From Panacagrimonas perspica (GTDB lineage Bacteria; Pseudomonadota; Gammaproteobacteria; Nevskiales; Nevskiaceae), in contig NZ_SOBT01000012.1 of NCBI RefSeq assembly GCF_004364935.1, forward strand, positions 124,001 to 188,000: a DNA stretch of 64,000 nt, in the 5' to 3' direction. The translations under genes and the position numbers were made by a program. The notes beneath the pieces were generated by a model. That model did no database searches, was not told the DNA's origin, and saw only the letters and a program-made list of their open reading frames with translations. Below, one piece after another: positions 42,989 through 51,067 of the stretch; the stretch's first letter is position 1, and each line of letters opens with the position of its first letter.

Positions 42989-44500
42989 TCAGCCGGCGCG
43001 GAAGTCGCGCACGCCCACCGCCTTGCCGGTGTCGTCGCAGGTCTCGAGACGCACCGTGAAGCCCCACAGGCGCGACAGATGCCGCAGCACTTCCTCGGCT
43101 TCCGCCGCCAGCGGACGATTGCGATGACGCCGGTGCTGCACCGTCAGCGAACGGTCGCCGCGTCGGTCGTAGCGCGTGACCTGGATGTCGGGCACCGAGA
43201 AGTCGCGGTTGTACTGGCTGGCGAACAGGCGGCGCAGGCGCCGATAGCCCTGCTCGTTGTGGATGCTGTCCACCGTCAGGTGATCGTCGGTCTCGTGATC
43301 GGCCACCGCGAACAGATGGAACTCGCGGATCAGGCGCGGCGACAGGTACTGCGCGATGAAGGACTCGTCCTTGTAGTTGCGCATCGCGAAGTCGAGCACC
43401 TTCTGCCAGTCGCCTCCGGCGATGTCGGGGAACCACTCGCGGTCCTCGTCGGTGGGGTTTTCGCAGATGCGCCGGAGGTCGGTCATCATCGCGAAGCCCA
43501 GCGCGTAGGGATTCACGCCGCCGTAGCCGCGCTGGTCGAAACCGCGCTGCGTCACCACGTTGGTGTGCGACTGCAGGCACTCGAGCATGAAGCCCGCATC
43601 GACCAGACCTTTGTCGAACAGGCGATTGAGCAGGGTGTAGTGCCAGAACGTGGCCCAGCCTTCGTTCATGACCTTGGTCTGGCCCTGCGGATAGAAGTAC
43701 TGCGCCATCTTGCGCGTGATGCGCACCAGCTCGCGCTGCCAGGGTTCGAGCTTGGGCGAATGCTTCTCGACGAAGTACAGGAGATTCTCCTGCGGTTCCG
43801 CCGGATACTGCGCCTCGCCGCCGCGACGCTCTCCCTTGCGCTTCTGCGGAACGGTGCGCCAGATGTCGTCGAAGCGCTTCCAGTTGTATTCCTCGCGCTC
43901 GCGCACGCGGTTCTGCTCTTCCTCGGCGGAGAGCTGCGGCGGCTGGCGGTAGCGGTCGATGCCATGGCTCATCAGCGCGTGGCAGGAGTCGAGCGTCTCC
44001 TCGACGGCCTGCGCGCCATGGCGTTCTTCGCACTCGAGGACGTAGCGGCGAGCGAACACCATGTAGTCGATGATCGAGTCGGCGTTGGTCCACTGCCGGA
44101 ACAGGTAGTTTCCCTTGAAGAAGCTGTTGTGGCCGTAGCAGGCATGCGCGATGACCAGCGCCTGCATCGCCATCGTGTTCTCCTCCATCAGGTAGGAGAT
44201 GCACGGGTTCGAGTTGATGACGATCTCGTAGGCCAGGCCGCGCGCGCCCTTGCGGTACGCATCCTCGTTGCGGATGAATTCCTTGCCGTAGCTCCAGTGC
44301 GGATAGCCGATCGGCAGGCCCACCGAGGCGTAGGCGTCGAGCATCTGCTCGCTGGCGATGATCTCGATCTGGTTGGGATAGGTGTCGAGCTTGAACTCGT
44401 TGTGCGCGATGTCCTTGATGGCCGCGTCGTAGCGCGCGATCAGGTCGAACGACCACTCGGCGCCGGTGGACAGGTAGCGAGGACCGCCGTCGGCACTCAT
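42989..44500 (-). CDS. SpoVR family protein (YcgB-like)
   Basis: 503 residues. Family features: EWSFDLIARYDAAIKDIAHNEFKLDTYPNQIEII at the N-terminus (in parts), IGYPHWSYGKEFI, SNPCISYLMEENTMAMQALVIAHACYGHN, and MNEGWATFWHYTLLN. SpoVR was named from spore cortex formation in Bacillus; in Gram-negatives it accompanies prkA and yeaH in stress and stationary phase, with unknown biochemical role. Third gene of prkA-yeaH-spoVR, 37 nt after yeaH. Normal length. Confidence 0.95.
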   Translation of the reverse strand: MSADGGPRYLSTGAEWSFDLIARYDAAIKDIAHNEFKLDTYPNQIEIIASEQMLDAYASVGLPIGYPHWSYGKEFIRNEDAYRKGARGLAYEIVINSNPCISYLMEENTMAMQALVIAHACYGHNSFFKGNYLFRQWTNADSIIDYMVFARRYVLECEERHGAQAVEETLDSCHALMSHGIDRYRQPPQLSAEEEQNRVREREEYNWKRFDDIWRTVPQKRKGERRGGEAQYPAEPQENLLYFVEKHSPKLEPWQRELVRITRKMAQYFYPQGQTKVMNEGWATFWHYTLLNRLFDKGLVDAGFMLECLQSHTNVVTQRGFDQRGYGGVNPYALGFAMMTDLRRICENPTDEDREWFPDIAGGDWQKVLDFAMRNYKDESFIAQYLSPRLIREFHLFAVADHETDDHLTVDSIHNEQGYRRLRRLFASQYNRDFSVPDIQVTRYDRRGDRSLTVQHRRHRNRPLAAEAEEVLRHLSRLWGFTVRLETCDDTGKAVGVRDFRAG

Positions 44501-44537
44501 GACGGCATCCCGCCGCGCAGGCAGAAAATGGTGGCGC

Positions 44538-45791
44538 TCATATGTTCGCCTCCTTCTTGAACAGCTCCCGCAGCACCGGGTAGACGTCGCCGCGCGAGGT
44601 GACGCTCTTCATCGCAAAGCGCGGGGACTCGATTCGCGCATATGCGTAGGACAGCGGGCTGGTGTGATCCGCGTCGTCCGGCACTTCGATGTAGGCGTAG
44701 TAGCGGCATAGCGGCAGGATCTGGTCGGCCAGCAGCGCGCGGCTCTTCTCGGGATCGGCGCCGAAGGCGTCGCCGTCAGAGACCTGCGCGCCATAGATGT
44801 TGTAGCCCGCCGGCGGGTAGCGTTCGGTGACGATCTCGTTCATCAGCTTGAGCGCCGACTGCACCACGGTGCCGCCGCTCTGCGCGTCGTGGAAGAAGCG
44901 CTGTTCGTCCACTTCCTCGGCGTTGTCCGTGTGGCGGATGAAGACGATCTCGACCTTCTCGTATTTGCGCGACAGGAACAGGTACAGCAGCGTGAAGAAG
45001 CGCTTGGCCAGATCCTTCTTCTCCTCGGTCATCGAGGCGGAAACGTCCATCAGGCAGAACATCACGGCGCGCGAGATCGGCTGCGGCACTTTCACGCGGT
45101 GACGGAAGCGCAGGTCGATCTCGTCCAGGAACGGCACACGCGCGATGCGGCTCTTCAGCGCCGCGATCTCGGTCTCGATCCCGGCGCGGACGACCAGATC
45201 GTCTTCCTTGGCCTCGGCGGCTTCGAGTGCCGCGATCTCCCGGTGCAGCGGAGCAGAGAGTGCAACGCGCCGCGCCATCGCGTTGCGCAGCGAACGCGGC
45301 ACCGAAAGATTCGCCGGCACGCCGCTGGGCGTGTAGCCGGCCCGCTGCATCTTGAAATCCTTGATCTCGGTGACAAAGTTGCGCACCAGGTGCGGCAGCT
45401 CCAGGTCGTCGAAGAACAGGTTCATGAACTCTTCGCGCGACAGCGAGAACGTGAAGTCGTCCTGGCTGCCTTCACCGTCGCCTTCGCCCGAGCCACCGCC
45501 ACCGCCGCCTTGGCTTTTGGGTCGCGGGATGCGATCACCCTTGTTGAACGAGTGATTGCCGGGGTGGACGTATTCGTGATCGCCGCCGGGGCCGTGGCGG
45601 AAACTCGGCTCCTTGATGTCGCGCGTCGGAATGGAGACTTCACCGCCCTTTTCCATGTCGGTGATGCCGCGCCGCGCGACGATGTCGCTGACGGCGCGCT
45701 TGATCTGCTCCTTGTAGCGGCGGATGAAGCGCGCGCGGTTCGCCGCGCTCTTGTTGCGATCGTTCAGACGCCGGTCGATGACGATGGACAT
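44538..45791 (-). CDS. yeaH: YeaH/YhbH family protein (DUF444)
   Basis: 417 residues. N-terminus MSIVIDRRLNDRNKSAANR, a basic segment, a Gly-rich linker (GGGGGGSGEGDGEG at about 94-108) and a C-terminal VWA-like domain (VMFCLMDVSASMTEEKKDLAKRFF in parts, containing a DVSAS MIDAS-type motif). Stress-response partner of the PrkA kinase in enterics. The middle gene of the operon; a stem-loop lies in the gap to prkA. Confidence 0.94.
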   Translation of the reverse strand: MSIVIDRRLNDRNKSAANRARFIRRYKEQIKRAVSDIVARRGITDMEKGGEVSIPTRDIKEPSFRHGPGGDHEYVHPGNHSFNKGDRIPRPKSQGGGGGGSGEGDGEGSQDDFTFSLSREEFMNLFFDDLELPHLVRNFVTEIKDFKMQRAGYTPSGVPANLSVPRSLRNAMARRVALSAPLHREIAALEAAEAKEDDLVVRAGIETEIAALKSRIARVPFLDEIDLRFRHRVKVPQPISRAVMFCLMDVSASMTEEKKDLAKRFFTLLYLFLSRKYEKVEIVFIRHTDNAEEVDEQRFFHDAQSGGTVVQSALKLMNEIVTERYPPAGYNIYGAQVSDGDAFGADPEKSRALLADQILPLCRYYAYIEVPDDADHTSPLSYAYARIESPRFAMKSVTSRGDVYPVLRELFKKEANI

Positions 45792-45808
45792 GGGCGGCTA
45801 GACAAAGC

Positions 45809-45846
45809 GGACAGCGAAGCCCGGGGATCCCGGACGAGCGCTGTCC
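45809..45846. repeat. Intercistronic stem-loop between prkA and yeaH
   Basis: Outer arms GGACAGCG and CGCTGTCC are a perfect 8 bp match. The interior contains CCCGGGGATCCCGG, able to form a second short stem. No T-run follows, so it is more likely a processing or stability element than a terminator. The interior recalls the CCCGGG of the REP family, but the flanking GTAG/CTAC ends are missing. Confidence 0.55.
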
Positions 45847-45911
45847 GAAGTACCGGTGGAGGTTTCCATGGCGGGGGCGCAGGACTCCTGTCGAGATTTC
45901 CCGGGACGAGT

Positions 45912-47834
45912 TCAGGCCGACTTGCGCACGCGCAGATACCACTCGCTCAACAGGCGAACCTGCTTCTCCGTGTAGCCCTTCGAGACCATGCGGCTGACGA
46001 AGTTCTCGTGCTTCTTCTTGTCCTCGTTGGAGGCCTTGGCGTTGAACGAGATCACCGGCAGCAGTTCCTCGGTGCTCGAGAACATCTTCTTCTCGATCAC
46101 CTCGCGCAGCTTCTCGTAGCTGGTCCATCGCGGGTTCTTGCCGCTGTGCTGCGAGCGGGCGCGCAGCACGAAGTTGACGATCTCGTTGCGGAAATCCTTG
46201 GGGTTGGCGATGCCGGCCGGTTTTTCGATCTTCTCCAGTTCGGTGTTGAGCGAGGCGCGGTCGAACTGCTCGCCGGTTTCCGGGTCGCGGTAGTCCTCGT
46301 TCTGGATCCAGTAGTCCGCGAAGGTCACGTAGCGATCGAAGATGTTCTGGCCGTACTCGGAATAGCTCTCCAGGTACGAGGTCTGAATCTCCTTGCCGAT
46401 GAACTCTGCGTAGCGCGGCGCCAGCCAGCCCTTGATGAACTCGAGGTAGCGACGCTGCGCGTCCTGCGGCAGCTGCTCGCGCAGGATGCGCTGCTCGAGC
46501 ACGTACATCAGGTGCACCGGATTGGCCGCGACCTCGGTCTGGTCGTAATTGAACACCGAGGACAGCACCTTGTACGCAAAGCGCGTCGACGTGCCGGTCA
46601 TGCCTTCGTCGACGCCGGCGTAGTCGCGATACTCCTGGAAGGATTTCGCCGACGGGTCGGTGTCCTTGAGGTTCTCGCCGTCGTAGATGCGCATCTTCGA
46701 GTAGATGCTGCTGTTCTCCGGCTCCTTCAGGCGCGTCAGCACCGAGAACTGCGCCATCATCTCCAGCGTGCCCGGCGCGCACGGCGCTTCGGCGAGCGAG
46801 CTGTTGCGCAGCAGCTTCTGGTAGATGTGCACTTCTTCCGAAAGCTGCAGGCAGTACGGCACCTTCACGATGTAGACGCGATCAAGGAAGGCTTCGTTGT
46901 GCTTGTTGTTGCGGAAACTCGTCCACTCGCTCTCGTTCGAGTGCGCCAGGATGATGCCGTTGAACGGAATCGCGCTGAAGCCTTCGGTACCCTTGAAGTT
47001 GCCTTCCTGGGTGGCCGTCAGCAGTGGATGCAGCATCTTGATCGGCGCCTTGAACATCTCGACGAACTCGAGCAGGCCCTGGTTGGCCAGGCACAGTCCG
47101 CCGGAGTAGCTGTACGCGTCGGGATCGTCCTGCGAGAACGCCTCGAGCTTGCGGATGTCGACCTTGCCCACCAGCGACGAGATGTCCTGGTTGTTCTCGT
47201 CGCCCGGCTCGGTCTTGGTGATCGCCACCTGCTTGAGCACCGAGGGCTGGACGCGCACCACCTTGAACTGGGTCAGGTCGCCTTCGAATTCGGCCAGTCG
47301 CTTGACGGCCCACGGAGACGCGATGCCCGACAGGTAGCGGCGCGGAATGCCGTACTCCTTCTCGAGGATCGGGCCGTCGCGGTCCGGGTTGAACAGGCCC
47401 AGCGGCGATTCGTTGATCGGCGAGCCTTCCAGCGCGTAGATCGGAAAGGCTTCCATCAGGCTCTTGAGCCGCTCGGCGATCGACGACTTGCCGCCGCCGA
47501 CGGGGCCGAGCAGGTAGAGCACCTGCTTGCGCTCTTCGAGGCCCTGCGCGGCGTGCTTGAAGAACGCCACGACCTGGCCGATGACGTCCTCGAGCCCGAA
47601 GAACTCCTTGAACGCCGGGTAACGCCGGATGATGCGGTTGGAGAAGATGCGCGACAGGCGCGGATCATTGCGCGTGTCGACGACTTCGGGCTCACCGATC
47701 GCCGCGAGCATGCGCTCGGCGGGCGACGCGTAAGTCAGGGGATCCGTCTTGCAGAGGGTCAGGTAATCGAGGAGCGACATCTCCTCGTTGCGGCCCTTCA
47801 AGTACTGCTCTCGGTACGAGTCGAAGATGGTCAT
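45912..47834 (-). CDS. prkA: PrkA family serine protein kinase (YeaG-like)
   Basis: 640 residues. AAA+ P-loop LLGPVGGGKSSIAERL (about 104-119), the PrkA phrase LEGSPINESPLGLFN, and the C-terminal kinase-like region. Stress-related kinase/AAA protein of nutrient starvation. The start at 47834 is fixed by AGGAGG 8 nt upstream; an in-frame extension to 47960 is rejected. First gene of the prkA-yeaH-spoVR operon. A sigma-54-like element lies 64-77 nt upstream. Confidence 0.96.
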   Translation of the reverse strand: MTIFDSYREQYLKGRNEEMSLLDYLTLCKTDPLTYASPAERMLAAIGEPEVVDTRNDPRLSRIFSNRIIRRYPAFKEFFGLEDVIGQVVAFFKHAAQGLEERKQVLYLLGPVGGGKSSIAERLKSLMEAFPIYALEGSPINESPLGLFNPDRDGPILEKEYGIPRRYLSGIASPWAVKRLAEFEGDLTQFKVVRVQPSVLKQVAITKTEPGDENNQDISSLVGKVDIRKLEAFSQDDPDAYSYSGGLCLANQGLLEFVEMFKAPIKMLHPLLTATQEGNFKGTEGFSAIPFNGIILAHSNESEWTSFRNNKHNEAFLDRVYIVKVPYCLQLSEEVHIYQKLLRNSSLAEAPCAPGTLEMMAQFSVLTRLKEPENSSIYSKMRIYDGENLKDTDPSAKSFQEYRDYAGVDEGMTGTSTRFAYKVLSSVFNYDQTEVAANPVHLMYVLEQRILREQLPQDAQRRYLEFIKGWLAPRYAEFIGKEIQTSYLESYSEYGQNIFDRYVTFADYWIQNEDYRDPETGEQFDRASLNTELEKIEKPAGIANPKDFRNEIVNFVLRARSQHSGKNPRWTSYEKLREVIEKKMFSSTEELLPVISFNAKASNEDKKKHENFVSRMVSKGYTEKQVRLLSEWYLRVRKSA

Positions 47835-47897
47835 CGTTCGCGCCTCCTGGGGCTCGCGACAAGTGTTACTGCTGTTTTGTCCACGAGATTGAGCTTT

Positions 47898-47911
47898 GCA
47901 CATTGTGTGCC
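47898..47911 (-). promoter_or_regulatory. Candidate sigma-54 promoter for prkA-yeaH-spoVR
   Basis: Minus-strand GGCAC-ACAAT-GTGC: -24 GG and -12 GC with the required spacing (GGCAC then GTGC against the consensus TGGCAC-N5-TTGC), with mismatches at the T before GG and at the first T of TTGC. A start site would fall near 47886, about 50 nt before the prkA ATG. The same bases form the dyad GCACA-CAA-TGTGC, so an operator is an alternative. Confidence 0.45.
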
Positions 47912-48118
47912 GAAGCCTGAGCCGTTCGTCGGAAATCGAGCGCCGTAAAGCGACCGCCATTTCGATAAAACATTTACGCCGGCATCACGCACGTTCGCCG
48001 CGCTCCGTGCAAGTACAGATCATCGACCGCTGCGCGACCGCTTGGTTTCCGCGCAACACGAACTTCGCCGCGCTGCAAGCTGCGAATTCGCGATGCCGCG
48101 GCGTGGCGACTCCCTAGG

Positions 48119-49405
48119 ATGAAGCGCGCCGCATCGCCCTTCGTCCCGCATCTCATGGTGTTTCAGCGCAACTACATCGCCGTGCCGCGGGACCTGGCCG
48201 CGGTCACGCAGATCGACCATGCGGCGGAGTGCGCGCCGCAGGAGGTCGGACTGGAGCGCGGCGCGATCGATGCGATCTGGTCGGCGGTCGAAGGTTTCTA
48301 CCGTACGGCCACGCATCCTGCGATCACGATCATGCTGCGCAGGCAGGGGCGGGTGGTCATCAGTCGCGCGATCGGGCATGCGCGCGGCAACGAACCCGGC
48401 GCCGCAGGACGCCAATGGGTGCCCGCGACGCCGCAGACGCCGATCTGCCTGTTCTCCGCGTCGAAGGCGATCACGGCCCTGCTGGTGCACAAGCTGGTGG
48501 AGATGGGGCGGCTGTCGCTGGACGATCGGGTCGCGCAGCACATCCCCGAATACGCGCAGCGTGGCAAGGACCGCACGACGGTGCGCCAGCTTCTGTCGCA
48601 TCGCGCCGGCATCCCGACGGTGCCGATCAAGGATCTCGACTACCGCGTCATCTACGACTGGGATGCCGTGATCGCGATGCTCTGCGCCGCCAAGCCGTTC
48701 GAGGCCACCGGCGAGAAGCAGGCCTACCACGCGATCACCGGCGGCTTCATCCTCGGCGAGCTGGTGCGACGGGTCGGCCGGATCGGGCTGCAGGATGCAT
48801 TGCGGCAGTGGATCGCCGAGCCGCTCGGCTGCCGTTACATGACCTATGGCCTTGCGCCCCAGCATCGCGCCGTCGCGGCGCCGAACGTCTTCACCGGTCC
48901 GCGTCCGCCGTGGATGATCGATCTCGTCGCCCGACGCGTGCTCGGTGCCGGTTTTCGCGACGTCGTGCGCATCTCCAACGAAGAGGCCTTCCTGACGCAG
49001 CCGGTCCCGGCGGGCAACATCTTCGCGACCGCCGACGAGGCAGGGCGCGTGTTCCAGATGCTGCTCGACGGCGGTGTGTTTCGAGGCAACCGCATCTTCC
49101 AGCTGGATACCGTCGAAGAGATCGTGCGGCCGGTCGGCAAGCGCCAGTTCGACGGCATGCTGGTGATCCCCGTGCGCTTCTCTGCCGGCATGATGCTCGG
49201 CGACAGCCCGGTGGGCCTGTTCGGCCCGCGCAGCCGCGAGTCCTACGGGCACATCGGCTTCCTCAACGTCGTGTGCTGGGCGGACCCGGCGCGCGAGCTG
49301 TCGGTGGCGATCCTCAACAATGGCAAGTCGCTGGCGCCGTCGAGCCTGACGCGGCTGGCGCGCGTCATCAATACGATCTGCAAGGTATGTCCGCCGACGC
49401 GCTGA
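48119..49405 (+). CDS. Serine hydrolase (class C beta-lactamase/esterase family)
   Basis: 428 residues without a clear signal peptide. SxxK motif SASK in ICLFSASKAITALLV (about residue 118), a Tyr motif KQAYHAITGGFILGELV (about 202) and late GHIGFLNVVCWADP. The YHAIT form is that of the EstB/LACTB-like esterases rather than true cephalosporinases, so esterase or peptidase activity is likelier. No ribosome site precedes ATG 48119; Met13 (48155) is an alternative. Divergent from prkA by 284 bp. Confidence 0.82.
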   Translation: MKRAASPFVPHLMVFQRNYIAVPRDLAAVTQIDHAAECAPQEVGLERGAIDAIWSAVEGFYRTATHPAITIMLRRQGRVVISRAIGHARGNEPGAAGRQWVPATPQTPICLFSASKAITALLVHKLVEMGRLSLDDRVAQHIPEYAQRGKDRTTVRQLLSHRAGIPTVPIKDLDYRVIYDWDAVIAMLCAAKPFEATGEKQAYHAITGGFILGELVRRVGRIGLQDALRQWIAEPLGCRYMTYGLAPQHRAVAAPNVFTGPRPPWMIDLVARRVLGAGFRDVVRISNEEAFLTQPVPAGNIFATADEAGRVFQMLLDGGVFRGNRIFQLDTVEEIVRPVGKRQFDGMLVIPVRFSAGMMLGDSPVGLFGPRSRESYGHIGFLNVVCWADPARELSVAILNNGKSLAPSSLTRLARVINTICKVCPPTR

Positions 49406-49431
49406 TGGCGCCCGGATGTTCGCGGGTTCCC

Positions 49432-49499
49432 GTAGCCCGGACGAAGTCCGGGATCGCCGCCCGTTTTGCGAGGAAAGCCCCGGACTTCGTCCGGGCTAC
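49432..49499. repeat. REP/BIME-like element R6 (type B, inverted relative to R4)
   Basis: Left GTAGCCCGGACGAAGTCCGG, right CCGGACTTCGTCCGGGCTAC. Its spacer read on the minus strand is GCTTTCCTCGCAAAACGGGC plus GGCGATC, matching R4. It lies between two convergent genes and its right end supplies the stop codon of the MA-type peptidase gene. Confidence 0.9.
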
Positions 49500-50389
49500 G
49501 GGGCGGGCCTGCCCGCGGCTTCGATCAGCGCCGGCGGATTGCGCAGCAGCCACCGCAGCCCTTCGTCCGTGTCCGGAAAGCCCGGTGCGGCCACCGTCGC
49601 GGCGACGCTCTCGGAGAACACGCGGCTGCCACTCAGGCGATCGAACTCGCGGATCAGGCCGGCGGCATCGATTCCCCACGGCTGGTAGCAGCAGTCCGAG
49701 TAGCGGCGGATCACGTCGGCCAGCCGGATGCCGCGCTGCTGCTGCAACTGCTGATCGACATGCAGGAAGTACGCGGCTCCGCCCCAGTAGATCGGGATAT
49801 AGCCGCCAGCGGCGCCCTCACGACTGCGCTCGACCACGCTCGCCGTGCCCCTGGCCGCCGCCCGCGCTGCGCGGAATCGCTCCTCGTAGCGCGAAACCAC
49901 CTGCGGCCAGGTGAGCACGCCGTCCGCGTACAGGATCGGGTACTGCAGGTAGCTCGCGATGCCCTCGGCGAACCAGCGGCTGTCCTCGCCCAGGTACGGG
50001 AAGAGCAGGTGCGAGAGTTCGTGCGGCGCCGTCCAGTCGCGGCGGAAGTCCGACCAGGGATAGTCGGTGTCCACATAGAAGTGGGCATGGCGGCCGCCGC
50101 CCTTGCGGGTTTCGCCCCAGGGCACGGCCTCGCTGCGATCCTCGCTGCGGTGGAAGTGAACGTCGAAGGTGCCGGGCGTTTGGCCGAACAGGGCGGCCAT
50201 GCCATCCATGCTGTGCCGGATCCAGTCCGCGAGCCCGCTCTTCTCGGCCTCCGAGAACTCCGCGTCCCAGTGCCAGCGTGCGCCGGCCTGCGACGCGGTC
50301 GTGAAAAGGATCAGGCTGCTCAGCAGCAGGATGCGCAGGAGGCACTGACCGGCCGGCGCGCCGGACGTTCCGGCGCAAGCAGGGGCCAT
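49496..50389 (-). CDS. Peptidase MA-like zinc metallopeptidase, exported
   Basis: 297 residues from ATG 50389. A signal peptide (ILLLSSLILFTTASQAGA) is followed by a gluzincin-type site APHELSHLLFPYL (HExxH at about 123-127) and a Glu in WFAEGIASYLQYP 15 residues later, the spacing of peptidase-MA-like proteins rather than M1 aminopeptidases. FPW-rich and charged segments follow. Probably envelope-associated. It starts 7 nt after the DUF2845 stop, so the two are one unit. Its last codon is followed by TAG from repeat R6. Confidence 0.75.
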   Translation of the reverse strand: MAPACAGTSGAPAGQCLLRILLLSSLILFTTASQAGARWHWDAEFSEAEKSGLADWIRHSMDGMAALFGQTPGTFDVHFHRSEDRSEAVPWGETRKGGGRHAHFYVDTDYPWSDFRRDWTAPHELSHLLFPYLGEDSRWFAEGIASYLQYPILYADGVLTWPQVVSRYEERFRAARAAARGTASVVERSREGAAGGYIPIYWGGAAYFLHVDQQLQQQRGIRLADVIRRYSDCCYQPWGIDAAGLIREFDRLSGSRVFSESVAATVAAPGFPDTDEGLRWLLRNPPALIEAAGRPAP

Positions 50390-50396
50390 CGGGGGA

Positions 50397-51041
50397 CTAG
50401 CGCGGATTGAACCCGCGCTCGCCGTTCTCGACGCTGGAGACCACGCCATCCTCGATTGTCACGACGCGCAGGAAGCGGTTGCTGCCGAAGTTGTAGACCC
50501 ATTCCTCGCGGAACACTTCCACCGGGTAGTGCCCGCGCGACGTCGTGAAGCCGCCGTGGCGGCGCTGGTAGCGCGGTTTCAGGGCGTTGACGTAGCCGAT
50601 GGTGCGACGCGTCAGCGGCTCGCCGCAGCTTGCGATCAGGCGGTACTTCGACAGGCCGTCGACGATGTCGTTGGAGGCGCAGCTGCGCGAACTGTCCGGT
50701 GGAAAGCCGTAGCCATCGGTCTGGATGTCGACGAGGCGTCCGTTGCGCAGCTTGAGCACCTGCAACAGCTGGTTGCGACCGAAGTTGTAGGTCCACTGCT
50801 CGGAGTCCGCGATCTCGCTCGCCGATGCGGGGCCGGGGTAGGAGTAGACGTCGCGGAAGTCCGGCGCGCCGCAGGCGGCGAGGATGTCCGCCGCGCGCGC
50901 CTCGACCGAAACGATGCGCGAGCCGCAGCGGATCGAGTCGCCCGCTTGGGCCACGGATCCCACGGCGAGCATCGCAATGGCGGCAAGCAGCGGACGCGCG
51001 AACATGGACGGCTTGGAACCGGAAGGACGAAACTGGGTCAC
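50397..51041 (-). CDS. DUF2845 protein with two repeat units
   Basis: 214 residues, exported (hydrophobic LLAAIAMLAVGSVAQA). Two similar units are visible: IRCGSRIVSVEARAADILAACGAPDF ... EQWTYNFGRNQLLQVLKLRNGRLVDIQTDGYGF and later SKYRLIASCGEP ... EEWVYNFGSNRFLRVVTIEDGVVSSVENGERGF (quoted in parts). Each is a CGxP / W-x-Y-N-F-G / beta pattern. GTG 51041 has GGGAG about 6 nt upstream, but it lies only 26 bp from the divergent dsbD start, so Met at 51005 is a real alternative. Function unknown; precedes the MA-type peptidase in the same operon. Confidence 0.75.
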   Translation of the reverse strand: MTQFRPSGSKPSMFARPLLAAIAMLAVGSVAQAGDSIRCGSRIVSVEARAADILAACGAPDFRDVYSYPGPASASEIADSEQWTYNFGRNQLLQVLKLRNGRLVDIQTDGYGFPPDSSRSCASNDIVDGLSKYRLIASCGEPLTRRTIGYVNALKPRYQRRHGGFTTSRGHYPVEVFREEWVYNFGSNRFLRVVTIEDGVVSSVENGERGFNPR

Positions 51042-51067
51042 ATTGCGGCTCCCATCCTGAATCCTTC

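Noticed and set aside
44889-47948. 1019-residue plus-strand frame opposite prkA and yeaH
   Set aside because: Shadow frame of two well-conserved genes.
48119-49405. Serine hydrolase as an AmpC beta-lactamase
   Set aside because: YHAIT replaces the usual YxN motif and there is no signal peptide; an esterase-type relative is more likely.
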